A DNA stretch of 64,000 bases from NCBI RefSeq assembly GCF_026013605.1, contig NZ_JAPDPJ010000003.1:62001-126000 (forward strand), in the 5' to 3' direction. The DNA comes from Plebeiibacterium sediminum (GTDB lineage: Bacteria > Bacteroidota > Bacteroidia > Bacteroidales > Marinilabiliaceae). The translations under genes were made by a program, and so were the position numbers. Positions 54,056-63,366 of the stretch are shown in pieces. The notes below the pieces were generated by a model, which saw only the letters and a list, made by a program, of their open reading frames with translations, was not told the origin of the DNA and ran no database searches. The stretch's first letter is position 1. Every line of letters starts with the position of its first letter.

Positions 54056-54110
54056 TTTGTGCTTGAAGTATTAAATATTGAAAAAAATAAAATATTTCTT
54101 ACTTGTTTAT

Positions 54111-54141
54111 TTGTTATTTACGATAAAAATAACGTATTTTG
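54111..54141 (+). promoter_or_regulatory. Promoter of the rpmB-rpmG-DUF4295 operon
   Basis: TTG at 54111-54113 and TATTTTG at 54135-54141 are separated by 21 bases; the -7 box is near the Bacteroidota consensus. It lies 40 bases upstream of rpmB. Confidence 0.45.
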
Positions 54142-54181
54142 CGCTCTGTTTGAAAAATGTATCCGAAAAAACGATTGAAAA

Positions 54182-54424
54182 ATGTCAAGAGTTTGTCAAA
54201 TAACTGGAAAAAGGTTCATGGTTGGGAACAATGTTTCTCACTCAAAAAGAAGAACCAAAAGAAGATTCGATGTGAATCTATTTAAAAAGCGTTTCTTCCT
54301 TGTTGAGGAGGAGCGTTGGATTGATCTTAGGGTTTCAGCTTCCGGGCTTAGAATGATCAACAAAGTTGGTTTGTTAGCAGCTTTGAAATCCGCTCAGGAA
54401 AAAGGTTATATAACTAAATTTTAA
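54182..54424 (+). CDS. rpmB: Ribosomal protein bL28
   Basis: This 80-residue large-subunit protein begins [20 protein letters not shown], the L28 signature, and ends with KSAQEKGY. It is the first gene of a ribosomal operon, with rpmG 13 bases later. Call firm. Confidence 0.96.
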   Translation: MSRVCQITGKRFMVGNNVSHSKRRTKRRFDVNLFKKRFFLVEEERWIDLRVSASGLRMINKVGLLAALKSAQEKGYITKF

Positions 54425-54437
54425 GGGGGATTAAAAG

Positions 54438-54626
54438 ATGGCTAAGAAAGCAAAAGGAAACAGAGTTCAAGTAATTCTTGAATGTACTGAGCACAAGGAG
54501 AGTGGAATGGCTGGAACAAGCAGATATATCACTGTGAAAAACAGAAAAAACACTCCTGATAGAATGGAACTAAAAAAGTATAACCCAATTTTGAAGCGTT
54601 ATACTATTCATAGAGAAATTAAATAA
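54438..54626 (+). CDS. rpmG: Ribosomal protein bL33
   Basis: This 62-residue protein has the L33 core ([35 protein letters not shown]). Only one Cys remains of the four-Cys zinc ribbon, so it is the zinc-free form. GGGGG at 54425-54429 provides a Shine-Dalgarno-like sequence 8 bases before ATG. It sits between rpmB and the DUF4295 gene. Confidence 0.95.
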   Translation: MAKKAKGNRVQVILECTEHKESGMAGTSRYITVKNRKNTPDRMELKKYNPILKRYTIHREIK

Positions 54627-54637
54627 ATCTTTGAATC

Positions 54638-54790
54638 ATGGCTAAGAAAGCGGTAGCAACACTACAAAAGGGAGGCGGTAAAGGTCACGCTAAAGTGATT
54701 AAAATGGTTAAATCGCCTAAAACTGGTGCATACTCTTTTAAAGAAGAGATTGTAACCAATGAAGAAGTGAAAGATTTTTTCAAGAAATAA
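54638..54790 (+). CDS. DUF4295 family small protein
   Basis: This 50-residue basic protein (MAKKAVATLQKGGGKGHAKV at the start, ending KDFFKK) starts 11 bases after rpmG. DUF4295 proteins follow bL28-bL33 in Bacteroidota and are very likely ribosome-associated or ribosomal, which is inference from context. It is too short for many automatic gene callers. It precedes a strong terminator. Confidence 0.9.
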   Translation: MAKKAVATLQKGGGKGHAKVIKMVKSPKTGAYSFKEEIVTNEEVKDFFKK

Positions 54791-54816
54791 TTTTGCATTG
54801 CAAAAGACTTTTTATC

Positions 54817-54853
54817 AAAAAAGCTTCCTTTAATTTTTAAAGGAGGCTTTTTT
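54817..54853 (+). terminator. Terminator of the rpmB operon
   Basis: A 16-bp stem (arms 54817-54832 and 54838-54853, one G-U pair) with a 5-base loop ends in TTTTTT, 26 bases after the DUF4295 stop. Confidence 0.88.
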
Positions 54854-54983
54854 GTGTTAACAACTATAGTATAGGTTGTTATTTTTTATATATTTAACTC
54901 ATTCATTCAGCAGTAGTTTGATTAGTTAATAAGAACCTGATTTTAGATTTATTTATCCTCAGGTTAATAGTTAAGTTTGGAGT

Positions 54984-55043
54984 CTCACTTCAATATTTAA
55001 TGATTTCTATTCTCTATTGTCTCAAAATCTAATATTCTATTTT
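54984..55043. repeat. Degenerate intergenic repeat before ftsY
   Basis: TCTCACTTCAATATTTAATG, TTCTATTCTCTATTGTCTC and AAAATCTAATATTCTATTTT form a loose repeat of TCTA/ATCTAAT-type words upstream of ftsY, similar in style to those at 20.8 and 30.8 kb. Confidence 0.35.
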
Positions 55044-55052
55044 AATTAAGAT

Positions 55053-56003
55053 ATGGGATTATTTGGAAGTTTTACAAAAGAAAAAAAAGAAAGCCTTGAC
55101 AAGGGGTTAGCTAAAACAAAAGAGAGTGTTTTTAAAAAGCTGACCAGAGCTGTTGCAGGTCGTTCAAAAGTAGATGATGTTGTTCTTGATGAACTGGAAG
55201 AAGTATTGATTACCTCAGATGTGGGTGTGGATACTACTTTAAAGATTATCGAAAGAATTGAAGAACGTGTGGCTCGTGATAAATTTTTAAGTACTTCTGA
55301 ATTAAATAGAATCTTAAAAGAAGAAATAGTTGACCTGTTATCTGAAAATCAAATTGAAGGTGAAGGTGATTTTGAGTTGCCAAAGAGTGATGAGCCTTAT
55401 GTTATCATGGTTGTTGGAGTAAACGGTGTTGGAAAAACAACAACAATTGGTAAGTTGGCACATAAGTTTAAAGCTGCTGGTAAAAAAGTGGTTTTAGGTG
55501 CTGCCGATACTTTTAGAGCGGCTGCAATTGAGCAGCTTCAGGTTTGGGCCGACAGGGTAGATGTTCCTTTGATAAAGCAAAGTATGGGTTCAGACCCGGC
55601 ATCTGTTGCTTATGATACTTTGTCATCAGCAAAATCTCAGGGAGCCGATGTGGTTATTATTGATACAGCTGGTCGTTTGCACAATAAGGTTAACTTAATG
55701 AATGAGCTAACCAAAGTAAAAAAAGTGATGCAAAAAGTTGTTCCTAATACTCCAAATGAAATTATTTTGGTGTTGGATGGTTCTACAGGGCAAAATGCTT
55801 TTGAACAAGCAAAAGAATTTACAAAAGCAACTGAAGTTAATGCATTAGTAATTACCAAGTTGGATGGTACTGCAAAAGGTGGCGTTGTGATTGGTGTATC
55901 TGATCAGTTCCAAATTCCGGTAAAATATATTGGAATTGGGGAAGGAATGGACGATTTACAAGTATTTAACCGTAATGAATTTGTAGATTCTCTTTTTAAT
56001 TAG
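55053..56003 (+). CDS. ftsY: Signal recognition particle receptor FtsY
   Basis: FtsY guides ribosomes carrying membrane proteins to the translocon with the SRP. At 316 residues it has only the N and G domains; the acidic A domain of E. coli is absent, as in many Bacteroidota. The GTP-binding loop GVNGVGKTT is at 122-130, followed by ADTFRAAA, DTAGRLHNK and TKLDGTAKGG. A hydrophobic patch and basic N-terminus probably bind the membrane. Hairpin downstream. Call firm. Confidence 0.97.
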   Translation: MGLFGSFTKEKKESLDKGLAKTKESVFKKLTRAVAGRSKVDDVVLDELEEVLITSDVGVDTTLKIIERIEERVARDKFLSTSELNRILKEEIVDLLSENQIEGEGDFELPKSDEPYVIMVVGVNGVGKTTTIGKLAHKFKAAGKKVVLGAADTFRAAAIEQLQVWADRVDVPLIKQSMGSDPASVAYDTLSSAKSQGADVVIIDTAGRLHNKVNLMNELTKVKKVMQKVVPNTPNEIILVLDGSTGQNAFEQAKEFTKATEVNALVITKLDGTAKGGVVIGVSDQFQIPVKYIGIGEGMDDLQVFNRNEFVDSLFN

Positions 56004-56028
56004 TACAAATTTATAGAACATTATATTG

Positions 56029-56062
56029 GGCTGCCTGTTTAGAAGGTGGCCTTTTGTTTTTT
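56029..56062 (+). terminator. Terminator after ftsY
   Basis: GGCTGCCT (56029-56036) pairs with AGGTGGCC (56044-56051) with two G-U pairs, followed by TTTTGTTTTTTT. Confidence 0.7.
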
Positions 56063-56137
56063 TAGATAATGGAATTTTGGTTAGGTTGTTATTATGAGGT
56101 CTTATTGATTGAACTCCATTGTCATAAACTGTAAATA

Positions 56138-57436
56138 ATGAAGAAAAAGATTGATGTTGTAACCTTAGGGTGTTCAAAAAATTTGGTGGATTCAGAATCC
56201 TTAATTAAGCAGTTTGAAGCTAATGGTTTTTCAGTAGCTCATGATGCTTCAAATCCGGAAGGGGATATTGCTATTATTAACACGTGTGGTTTTATTGGCG
56301 ATGCAAAAGAGGAGTCTATTGAAACTATTTTGAATTTTGCTGAGGCAAAAAAGAGGGGAGAGATTGAAAAGTTGTTCGTGATGGGGTGTCTATCCGAAAG
56401 GTATTTTCAACAACTTAAAATGGAACTTCCGGAGGTAGATGCTATTTATGGTAAATTTGACTGGAAAAAAATTGTTACAGATTTAGGGCAGTCCTACAGA
56501 GCTGATCTTCGAAATGATCGAACCTTAACAACTCCTGATCATTATGCTTATTTTAAAATTTCAGAGGGTTGTAACAGAACTTGCTCTTATTGTGCAATAC
56601 CTTTAATCACAGGTAAGCATAAATCTCGTCCTATGGAAGAGTTGATTGATGAGGCTCAAAAATTGGCTTCGTCAGGTGTTAGGGAGTTACAAATGATTGC
56701 CCAGGATCTATCGTTTTACGGATTAGATAATTACAAACAAATGCGTTTGGGGGAATTGGTGCGTAAAATTGCTGATGTGGATGGTATTGATTGGGTGCGT
56801 TTGCATTATGCTTATCCTGCAGGTTTTCCTTATGATGTATTAAAAGTGATGAATGAGCATCCTAATGTTTGTAATTATCTGGATATTGCATTGCAGCATA
56901 TTAGTGATCCGATGTTAAAGATCATGCGAAGAAATGTGACTAAGGCAGATACTTATAAGTTGTTGGAAAGAATGCGTAAGGATGTTCCGGGTATTCATCT
57001 GCGTACAACACTGATAACTGGTCATCCGGGAGAAACAGAGCAGGACTTTAATGAAATGTTTGAATTTGTTAAGGAGATGCGATTTGAGCGTTTGGGTGTT
57101 TTCCCTTATTCGCACGAAGAGGATACACATGCATACAGAACCTATAAAGATGATGTTCCTGAAGAAGTAAAGCAAGAGCGTGCTGATATTATTATGCAGG
57201 CGCAAGAGCAGATTAGCTGGGAAATCAATCAGGAAAAGATAGGTAAAGAGTTTAAAGTAGTTATAGACAGGAAGGAAGAGGATTACTATATCGGGAGAAC
57301 GGAGTTTGATTCACCGGAAGTAGATCCTGAAGTTCTGATTCCAGTAGATTCAGCTGAGTTAAAAACAGGGACGTTTTATCAGGTAAATATTACCGACGCT
57401 GAGGCCTACGATCTGTTTGGAGAAGTAGTGAAGTAG
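56138..57436 (+). CDS. rimO: Ribosomal protein uS12 methylthiotransferase RimO
   Basis: RimO is a radical SAM enzyme that methylthiolates a conserved Asp in ribosomal protein S12. It has an N-terminal UPF0004 cluster (Cys12, Cys50, Cys84), the radical SAM cluster CNRTCSYC (Cys145, Cys149, Cys152) and a C-terminal TRAM domain. At 432 residues it is complete. It is followed 67 bases later by truA with a short repeat in between. RimO rather than MiaB is supported by the GCSKNLVDSE start. Call firm. Confidence 0.95.
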   Translation: MKKKIDVVTLGCSKNLVDSESLIKQFEANGFSVAHDASNPEGDIAIINTCGFIGDAKEESIETILNFAEAKKRGEIEKLFVMGCLSERYFQQLKMELPEVDAIYGKFDWKKIVTDLGQSYRADLRNDRTLTTPDHYAYFKISEGCNRTCSYCAIPLITGKHKSRPMEELIDEAQKLASSGVRELQMIAQDLSFYGLDNYKQMRLGELVRKIADVDGIDWVRLHYAYPAGFPYDVLKVMNEHPNVCNYLDIALQHISDPMLKIMRRNVTKADTYKLLERMRKDVPGIHLRTTLITGHPGETEQDFNEMFEFVKEMRFERLGVFPYSHEEDTHAYRTYKDDVPEEVKQERADIIMQAQEQISWEINQEKIGKEFKVVIDRKEEDYYIGRTEFDSPEVDPEVLIPVDSAELKTGTFYQVNITDAEAYDLFGEVVK

Positions 57437-57490
57437 TAGTCAGTAGACAGTCGGCAGTAGACTGAGAACTGAAGACTGGAAATTTTGGAC
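57436..57490. repeat. CAGTAGAC-type repeat between rimO and truA
   Basis: Short units of the type AGTCAGTAGAC, AGTCGGCAGTAGAC and CTGAGAACTGAAGACTGG recur in 50 bases. These simple repeats are of the kind often seen between Bacteroidota genes; function unknown. Confidence 0.5.
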
Positions 57491-57503
57491 TGTTGATTAA
57501 TAA

Positions 57504-58271
57504 ATGATGAGATATTTTATTGAGCTGGCTTATAATGGTAAAAATTATCATGGGTGGCAAATTCAGCCTAATGCTATTTCTGTACAAGAAGTGTTGAATG
57601 ATTGTATTAGTAAGGTGGTGCGTGAAAAGGTAAATGTGGTTGGTTGTGGAAGAACAGATACTGGTGTTCATGCATCTTATTTTGTTGCTCATTTTGATTG
57701 TGAAAATGATTCCATTGATTCATCTCAGTTCTGTTATAAGTTGAATCGGTTTATCCCTAAAGACATTGCTATTTATTCATTGACAAAGGTTGAAGGTGAA
57801 ACGCACAGTCGTTTTTCAGCTGTTAGCCGTACTTATGAATATCATTTAGTAGAAAAGAAGAATCCATTTTTGCAGGAATTAGCTTATCAGGCACCTGTTG
57901 CTCTGGATTTTAATTTGATGAATCAGGCAGCTCAGGTATTACTTGATTATATTGATTTTACTAGTTTTAGTAAACTGCATACGGATGTGAAGACTAATAA
58001 TTGTAAGGTTGTATATGCTAAATGGGAGTTGTTGAATGGAAAGTGGATATTTACTATAAAAGCAGATCGGTTTTTACGAAATATGGTTCGTGCCATTGTG
58101 GGAACTTTGCTTGAAGTGGGTAGGGGGAAAATGACTATTGAACAGTTTAGAGATGTTATTGCAACAAAGGATCGGGGTGTGGCAGGAACTTCAGCTCCCG
58201 CTCAAGCATTGTACTTGGTGGATGTGGGATATCCTGATGATTTATTTGTTTCTCAGATTAAAAAGATATAA
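57504..58271 (+). CDS. truA: tRNA pseudouridine(38-40) synthase TruA
   Basis: TruA modifies uridines 38-40 in the anticodon arm of tRNAs. The motif GRTDTGVHA (49-57) carries the catalytic Asp52, and the RaTrF-type FLRNMVRAIVGTLLEVG is the C-terminal signature. At 255 residues the length is normal. A strong terminator follows. Start at the first ATG; the second Met is adjacent and equally possible. Confidence 0.96.
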   Translation: MMRYFIELAYNGKNYHGWQIQPNAISVQEVLNDCISKVVREKVNVVGCGRTDTGVHASYFVAHFDCENDSIDSSQFCYKLNRFIPKDIAIYSLTKVEGETHSRFSAVSRTYEYHLVEKKNPFLQELAYQAPVALDFNLMNQAAQVLLDYIDFTSFSKLHTDVKTNNCKVVYAKWELLNGKWIFTIKADRFLRNMVRAIVGTLLEVGRGKMTIEQFRDVIATKDRGVAGTSAPAQALYLVDVGYPDDLFVSQIKKI

Positions 58272-58276
58272 GATAT

Positions 58277-58308
58277 AAAAAAAGCGACTTATTACAGTCG
58301 CTTTTTTT
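58277..58308. terminator. Bidirectional terminator truA/aroE
   Basis: A 13-bp perfect stem (arms 58277-58289 and 58296-58308, 6-base loop) has an A-run on the left and a T-run on the right, so it serves both convergent genes. Confidence 0.88.
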
Positions 58309-58335
58309 ATGATATGTAGTATAGTAATTTTCTTG

Positions 58336-59082
58336 TTATTTATTCCAGATTTCCCAGGCAGCTTCAGCTTGAAGGTGAAGCATTTCTAGTCCGTTTTTTA
58401 TAGCTGCTCCCTGATCTTGTCCGGCTTTTAAAAATGCTGTGACTTCGGGGTTATAGACTAAATCGTAGAATAAATGATTTTCACCGCAATAGTGATATGG
58501 AATTTCTGGCTTTGCTTCCATATTCCCATACATACCCAGAGGTGTAGTGTTCACAATTACAGTATATTCATTCATTATAGCTTCATTTAGTGAATGATAA
58601 CTTATTTGATTGTCACCCTCCGGAGTTCTGGAGACTAATTTGTAATCAATATTCAAACTTTTAAGTGCATAACCTACAGCTTTAGCAGCTCCTCCGGTTC
58701 CTAAAATCAGTGCCTTTTTATGGTTGGATTTTAGCAGAGGTTCTATAGATTTTGAAAAACCTATGATATCTGAATTATATCCAATTAATTTTGGTTTTGT
58801 AGGATTTGTCCAATCTACTTTGATCACATTTACAGCTCCGGCTTCTTTCGAAATTGGATCCAAATCATCAAGGTATTGAATTACTTTTTCTTTGTAAGGA
58901 ATGGTAACGTTTAACCCACCTATGTATGGATGGTGATTTATTAACTCAGGAAATTCGTCAATTGAGGCAATTGGAAAATTAAGATATCTTGCCTTAATTG
59001 TTTCTTTTTCAAATTTTTCGGTGAAATACTTCTGCGAAAATGATTTTGAAAGAGGGTATCCAATTAATCCAAATGTTTTCAT
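58336..59082 (-). CDS. aroE: Shikimate dehydrogenase
   Basis: AroE reduces 3-dehydroshikimate to shikimate with NADPH. The shikimate-binding SKS (12-14) and NVTIPYKEKV with catalytic Lys64 are present, as is the glycine-rich LGTGGAAKAVGYAL. At 248 residues it is at the short end, as usual in Bacteroidota. It is the downstream gene of a minus-strand TPR-DUF368-aroE arrangement, with a 116-base gap to the DUF368 gene, so it may have its own promoter. Call firm. Confidence 0.95.
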   Translation of the reverse strand: MKTFGLIGYPLSKSFSQKYFTEKFEKETIKARYLNFPIASIDEFPELINHHPYIGGLNVTIPYKEKVIQYLDDLDPISKEAGAVNVIKVDWTNPTKPKLIGYNSDIIGFSKSIEPLLKSNHKKALILGTGGAAKAVGYALKSLNIDYKLVSRTPEGDNQISYHSLNEAIMNEYTVIVNTTPLGMYGNMEAKPEIPYHYCGENHLFYDLVYNPEVTAFLKAGQDQGAAIKNGLEMLHLQAEAAWEIWNK

Positions 59083-59198
59083 TTGTTGAAATTTATCATC
59101 ATTCAGTTATTAAAACATATAACAAGGTATCATTATCCCAATAAGTTTGGGTTATGATGCTTGAGGATGTTTTGTAACCTTATAACTTTAATTAGTAA

Positions 59199-60119
59199 TT
59201 AAGCGGCTTTTGATTTTTTAGAACCAAGTGTTTCTGTAAGCCAAATGCTTGCTATTCCTAATATAATAAAAACTACAGCAAAAAGAAACTCGCTGTCAGC
59301 TTTTGGCATAAACCAATCGTATCCAATTGTTTTTACCTTTTCTCCAAAGGTTTGAGTAAGCGTTTCTTTCCATGGCCATAAAATACCTAGTGAACCTAAA
59401 ACAAAGCCTGTTAGCATAGCTATGGTCTGATTATGGTATTTCTTTAATAACCATGAAAGGAAATGAGAGAACCCAATTAAACCAATTCCTGCGCCTGCAG
59501 CAACTGGTAATAGTACTTTCATGTTGAATTCACTCACTGCATTTATCATTACCAATTGGTAATTTCCCATTAAAATCAAAACAAAGCTTCCTGATAATCC
59601 GGGAATGATCATACTACAAATGGCAACTATTCCACAGATAAACAGATAAATCATAGAGCTATTTTCTGATGCCGGAGTTAAAACGCTAATGGAAATAGCA
59701 ATGGCACTACCTATTATAAATGAAATGATACTGCTGAGATTCCATTTTTGTACAGACTTTCCTACGAAATAAACGCTGGCTAAAACCAGTCCAAAAAAGA
59801 ATGCCCAGATATAAACCGGGTAATTTTCAAATAAAAATTTAAATAATCTGGCTAATGATACAATGGCAACTCCAACACCAAGGAATACTGAAACAAGAAA
59901 CCATAAATCAATGTGTTGGATAAGTTCCTTGAATTTGCCCTTGAATAGTAGGTTGATGGCTTTAAGATCAAATGATTTAATGGCGTCAATTAGTCTTTCA
60001 AAGATACCAGTAATCAAGGCAATTGTTCCTCCGGAAACACCTGGAATTACATTTGCAGCACCCATGGCCATGCCTTTAAAAATATTTGAAATAAATATTT
60101 TGGAGTTGTTCTCTTTCAT
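59199..60119 (-). CDS. DUF368 membrane protein (PopT-like undecaprenyl phosphate translocase)
   Basis: DUF368 proteins have been shown in other bacteria to return undecaprenyl phosphate to the inner leaflet so that it can be reused in cell wall synthesis (PopT). This 306-residue sequence has about eight hydrophobic helices and the repeated glycine-proline motifs NVIPGVSGGTIALITGIFE near the N-terminus and IIPGLSGSFVLILMGNY in the second half, a pseudo-twofold arrangement. It follows a TPR gene by 68 bases on the same strand. Assigning PopT activity is by family inference. Confidence 0.88.
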   Translation of the reverse strand: MKENNSKIFISNIFKGMAMGAANVIPGVSGGTIALITGIFERLIDAIKSFDLKAINLLFKGKFKELIQHIDLWFLVSVFLGVGVAIVSLARLFKFLFENYPVYIWAFFFGLVLASVYFVGKSVQKWNLSSIISFIIGSAIAISISVLTPASENSSMIYLFICGIVAICSMIIPGLSGSFVLILMGNYQLVMINAVSEFNMKVLLPVAAGAGIGLIGFSHFLSWLLKKYHNQTIAMLTGFVLGSLGILWPWKETLTQTFGEKVKTIGYDWFMPKADSEFLFAVVFIILGIASIWLTETLGSKKSKAA

Positions 60120-60187
60120 CTGTTTTAGAATTATTTTTTTGAATGGCTTGTTTATTATTCCCTAATTGGTGTTTAGAAATAATACTG

Positions 60188-61591
60188 TTATAATTGAGAA
60201 TTAATATATTCTGCAATCTCAGGCATTGAAACTAAAGCTGGATATTTATTTAAAACAAGTTCTAAATCTTCAGGTAATAATTGACGGGCAATTATTAAGT
60301 GATTTAATGATTCTTTTTGCTTGTTGAATTTGTTGTAAATAATGGCTGCCAGATAATGTAATGCTCCATTCGATTGATCTTTGCTTAATAGTAATTCAAG
60401 AAATGGTATGGCATTAAAATCAGATTCATTCTCCTCTAAAAACTGATACATTTCAATCCAGTTTTTTGTGTCCTGGTGCTGGTTAATTAAAGCTCTCTTT
60501 AAACAGCGTTTGGCTTCTGCCGGTTTCTTCACTTTTTTATAGCTTTTCCCCAATGCTCTCCATAATTCGGCAGATTTGGGATCTATGCTTACTGCTTTGT
60601 CAAAGGCATAAATACTTGTTTCATAATCCTGAACGCGATATGAAGTTCTGCCAAGTGAACGTAATGATTCAATGTGTTCCGGATCCAGATCAACAGCAGC
60701 TTTGTAAAATTGAGTAGCTAAATTATAGTTGCCTAAGTTTTCCCAACAATCACCCATGTAAAAATATGAAATGGAGTTAGGATGTGAATGGGATAAATAC
60801 TCTGCGTAAGCATTTATAGCCTCAATGTAATCGCCCGTTTGAGCAAGGCTGTTTGCTTTATTAAAATAAGCTTCGGATAAATTTGGAGCAATGGCAATGG
60901 TGATGTTGTATGCCTCGATTGCATCCGTATAATTTTCTTGTTTGTTGTATAAAATACCCAGGTTATACCAGGCATTTTCTAAATATGGATTGAGGTCTAA
61001 AAGTTTATTATAGATATCAATGCCATGGTCAATGTCATTTAATTTGTCGTATGCATAGGCGAGTTCAAACAGGATATTTTCGTTTTTTGAAAACTTCTGT
61101 TTGTAATATTTAATCAGGTTTTTAGCTTCAACATAGTAGCCTTCCTGATTAAGATTAAAGCTGATTTCGAATACGTAATCTGCCAAATCTTCTTTTGTAC
61201 AGTGTTTTAAGGCTATTTGAAAATTCTTTAAAGCCTTAGGTTTTTCGCCAAATCGTGTTTGTATTATTCCCAGATTTAAGAAAACCTCGGGATTATTTGA
61301 TTCTACTTGTTTTAAATACTCTAAAATTTCAATAGCTTCATCATCTTTATCCAATTCAAGATAAAGTGTACTAAGTTTTAGTTTTAAACAAGTGGAGTCG
61401 GGATGCTGCTTTAGCCCCATTTCAATGGCTAATTCAGCTTTGTCGAGCATGCTCTTTTGGTGATAGTAATCAAATATAGATTCAATTTGGAACACGTCAA
61501 AATAGGATTCCTGGTTTAGTTGAACCAGTTCCTCAAATCTGTCAACAGTCTCTCTTGTCCCTTCTTGATCTGCGTGAGAGTATTCTTGCAT
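60188..61591 (-). CDS. TPR-repeat protein
   Basis: This 467-residue soluble protein is nearly all tetratricopeptide repeats; at least eight units are visible, for example PEVFLNLGIIQTRFGEKPKA, ENAWYNLGILYNKQENYTDA and AELWRALGKSYKKVKKPAEA. No signal peptide or membrane helix. The N-terminal 40 residues are acidic. Likely a scaffold for protein complexes. It opens the minus-strand TPR-DUF368-aroE run, an arrangement recurring in Bacteroidota, which suggests a link with envelope assembly; this is inference. Confidence 0.88.
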   Translation of the reverse strand: MQEYSHADQEGTRETVDRFEELVQLNQESYFDVFQIESIFDYYHQKSMLDKAELAIEMGLKQHPDSTCLKLKLSTLYLELDKDDEAIEILEYLKQVESNNPEVFLNLGIIQTRFGEKPKALKNFQIALKHCTKEDLADYVFEISFNLNQEGYYVEAKNLIKYYKQKFSKNENILFELAYAYDKLNDIDHGIDIYNKLLDLNPYLENAWYNLGILYNKQENYTDAIEAYNITIAIAPNLSEAYFNKANSLAQTGDYIEAINAYAEYLSHSHPNSISYFYMGDCWENLGNYNLATQFYKAAVDLDPEHIESLRSLGRTSYRVQDYETSIYAFDKAVSIDPKSAELWRALGKSYKKVKKPAEAKRCLKRALINQHQDTKNWIEMYQFLEENESDFNAIPFLELLLSKDQSNGALHYLAAIIYNKFNKQKESLNHLIIARQLLPEDLELVLNKYPALVSMPEIAEYINSQL

Positions 61592-61660
61592 ATATTCACT
61601 TTGATTTTAAGTGACAAAAATACCATTAATTTAGGTTTTTACAATAGGATGTTTATAATT

Positions 61661-61712
61661 AAAGGGCATTGTTAATAACTATTTAATAAACAATGCCCTT
61701 TGGTATTTTTCT
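61661..61712 (-). terminator. Hairpin after the DUF4301 gene
   Basis: AAAGGGCATTGTT (61661-61673) pairs perfectly with AACAATGCCCTTT (61689-61701), downstream of the DUF4301 stop on the minus strand. The T-run is modest, so termination strength is unsure. Confidence 0.6.
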
Positions 61713-63253
61713 TAATGTTTTTCAACGCCTTCCGGCTGGTGTTGAACACGTAGCAAATCGTTTACTGTTTTTACCGGGTTGAAGGTGCTGATAGGTACTT
61801 CAACAAATAAAGTAGTCCAATCAGACATGGCACCATTCCATAGTCCGGGAAGTTCCAGAGCCTTTAATTCTTTTCCATTAAGTGATTTGCTAGAAATAAA
61901 TCCAGTTTTTGGATCTACATAATCAAGTAAATTAAATTTCTGGCCTGCATAATTTTTTGTGCTGCAAATTAAATCTACAGGATTGAAATGAGTGCTTTGT
62001 TGTAAAAGCTTCTTCTTGGTTTCGTTATTTAAGTCGATTTGAGAGCTTTCAACAACTTGTAGTGATATTTCGTTGTTTTTCCCAATTCCCCAGAATGGAC
62101 CACCACCGGCTTCACCTTCATTTTTTACCATTCCACATACTCTGACCGGACGATTTAATTTAGTTGTGATGTATTTAAGTTTTTCCCCTTTTGATGTAAA
62201 GCTCTCAGGATTGATGATGAATAGTTCAGCTTGCATAAAATCTAAAATCTCATCGATTAGATCATCATCTGCTGTTTCATTTTCAATTGCTTCAAGAAAA
62301 TCATAAATTCTTTGTTGATAAAAATACAATACTCCGGCAAGAGCTTCTTTGTATTGAATTGTGTCTTTTAATCTGTAGGAAGGTACTACGTTATCAATGT
62401 TTTTAATAAAGATAATGTCTGCATTCAGATCATTTAAGTTTTCAATTAAAGCACCATGTCCGGCCGGACGAAATAATAATTGATCATCTTCCAGTCTGAA
62501 TGGAGTGTTGTCTGGATTAACAGCAATTGTATCCGTATATGACTTTTGAGTTGAGTATGAGATATTGTATTTTACATCATATTTGGCCTCAAATAAAGCA
62601 ATGTTTTTATCTACGATTCCTTTAAATAATTTAATATGATCTTCAGAAACAGTAAAGTGTAAATTTACAATGCCTTCATTGTCTTGTCCATAAAGAGCTC
62701 CTTCAATCATGTGCTCTTCGATTGGAGTGGTGGATTTATCTCCGTCGTTATGAAATTGTAAAACTCCTTTAGGATAATTGCCATAGTTTAATCCTTCAGG
62801 TAAAAGTAGTTTTTCAATAATTAAGGCTCCATTTTCAAAAACTGCATTCTCATCTGAAAAATCAATATTACATATTGCTTCCAAATTCTTGGAAAAAGCA
62901 AAGTATTGAATGTGAGTTAAAAAATCATTTATTGGGCCTGATTTTTTGAGTTCCTCCTGTTTTGATTGATCTGCATTGATAAAGCTAAATAAGTCTTTAA
63001 ACATCCGTGTGGCAGCTCCAGAAGCAGGTACAAATTTTAATATAGATAAACCTTCATCAATACCATTTCTATACTGATCGGTAAACATCAGTTTTTGTTC
63101 TTCGTCAAGGGTAATAATTCCATCACCGATTGAAGCGGGTTTTTGGATGTCCATAAAAGGAAATCCATCTTTAAAATGATTGAGTTGTATGTTTACTTGT
63201 TCCGGGCTAATGCCTTTTTTGTTAAGGAATTCGTGGTCTGTTTCGTTAATCAT
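61712..63253 (-). CDS. DUF4301 family protein
   Basis: This 513-residue protein has the DUF4301 N-terminus and the FVPASGAATRMFKDLFSF sequence, which contains a nucleotide-sugar-pyrophosphorylase-like GAATRMF. Later parts include RLEDDQLLFRPAGHGALIENLNDL and GGGPFWGIGKN, also family-specific. This suggests a large nucleotidyltransferase-type enzyme, but no reaction is established. No signal peptide. It is divergent from the radical SAM gene and stands alone. Confidence 0.88.
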   Translation of the reverse strand: MINETDHEFLNKKGISPEQVNIQLNHFKDGFPFMDIQKPASIGDGIITLDEEQKLMFTDQYRNGIDEGLSILKFVPASGAATRMFKDLFSFINADQSKQEELKKSGPINDFLTHIQYFAFSKNLEAICNIDFSDENAVFENGALIIEKLLLPEGLNYGNYPKGVLQFHNDGDKSTTPIEEHMIEGALYGQDNEGIVNLHFTVSEDHIKLFKGIVDKNIALFEAKYDVKYNISYSTQKSYTDTIAVNPDNTPFRLEDDQLLFRPAGHGALIENLNDLNADIIFIKNIDNVVPSYRLKDTIQYKEALAGVLYFYQQRIYDFLEAIENETADDDLIDEILDFMQAELFIINPESFTSKGEKLKYITTKLNRPVRVCGMVKNEGEAGGGPFWGIGKNNEISLQVVESSQIDLNNETKKKLLQQSTHFNPVDLICSTKNYAGQKFNLLDYVDPKTGFISSKSLNGKELKALELPGLWNGAMSDWTTLFVEVPISTFNPVKTVNDLLRVQHQPEGVEKH

Positions 63254-63366
63254 ATGTATGTTTTTTGTTTTAGAGTACTATAAATATAGAAAAGAATTTG
63301 TGTATATATCATGTCAGGTACAGATTTTTAGTCTGTAAGTTTTTTATCAGCATAAGTCTATTTTAC

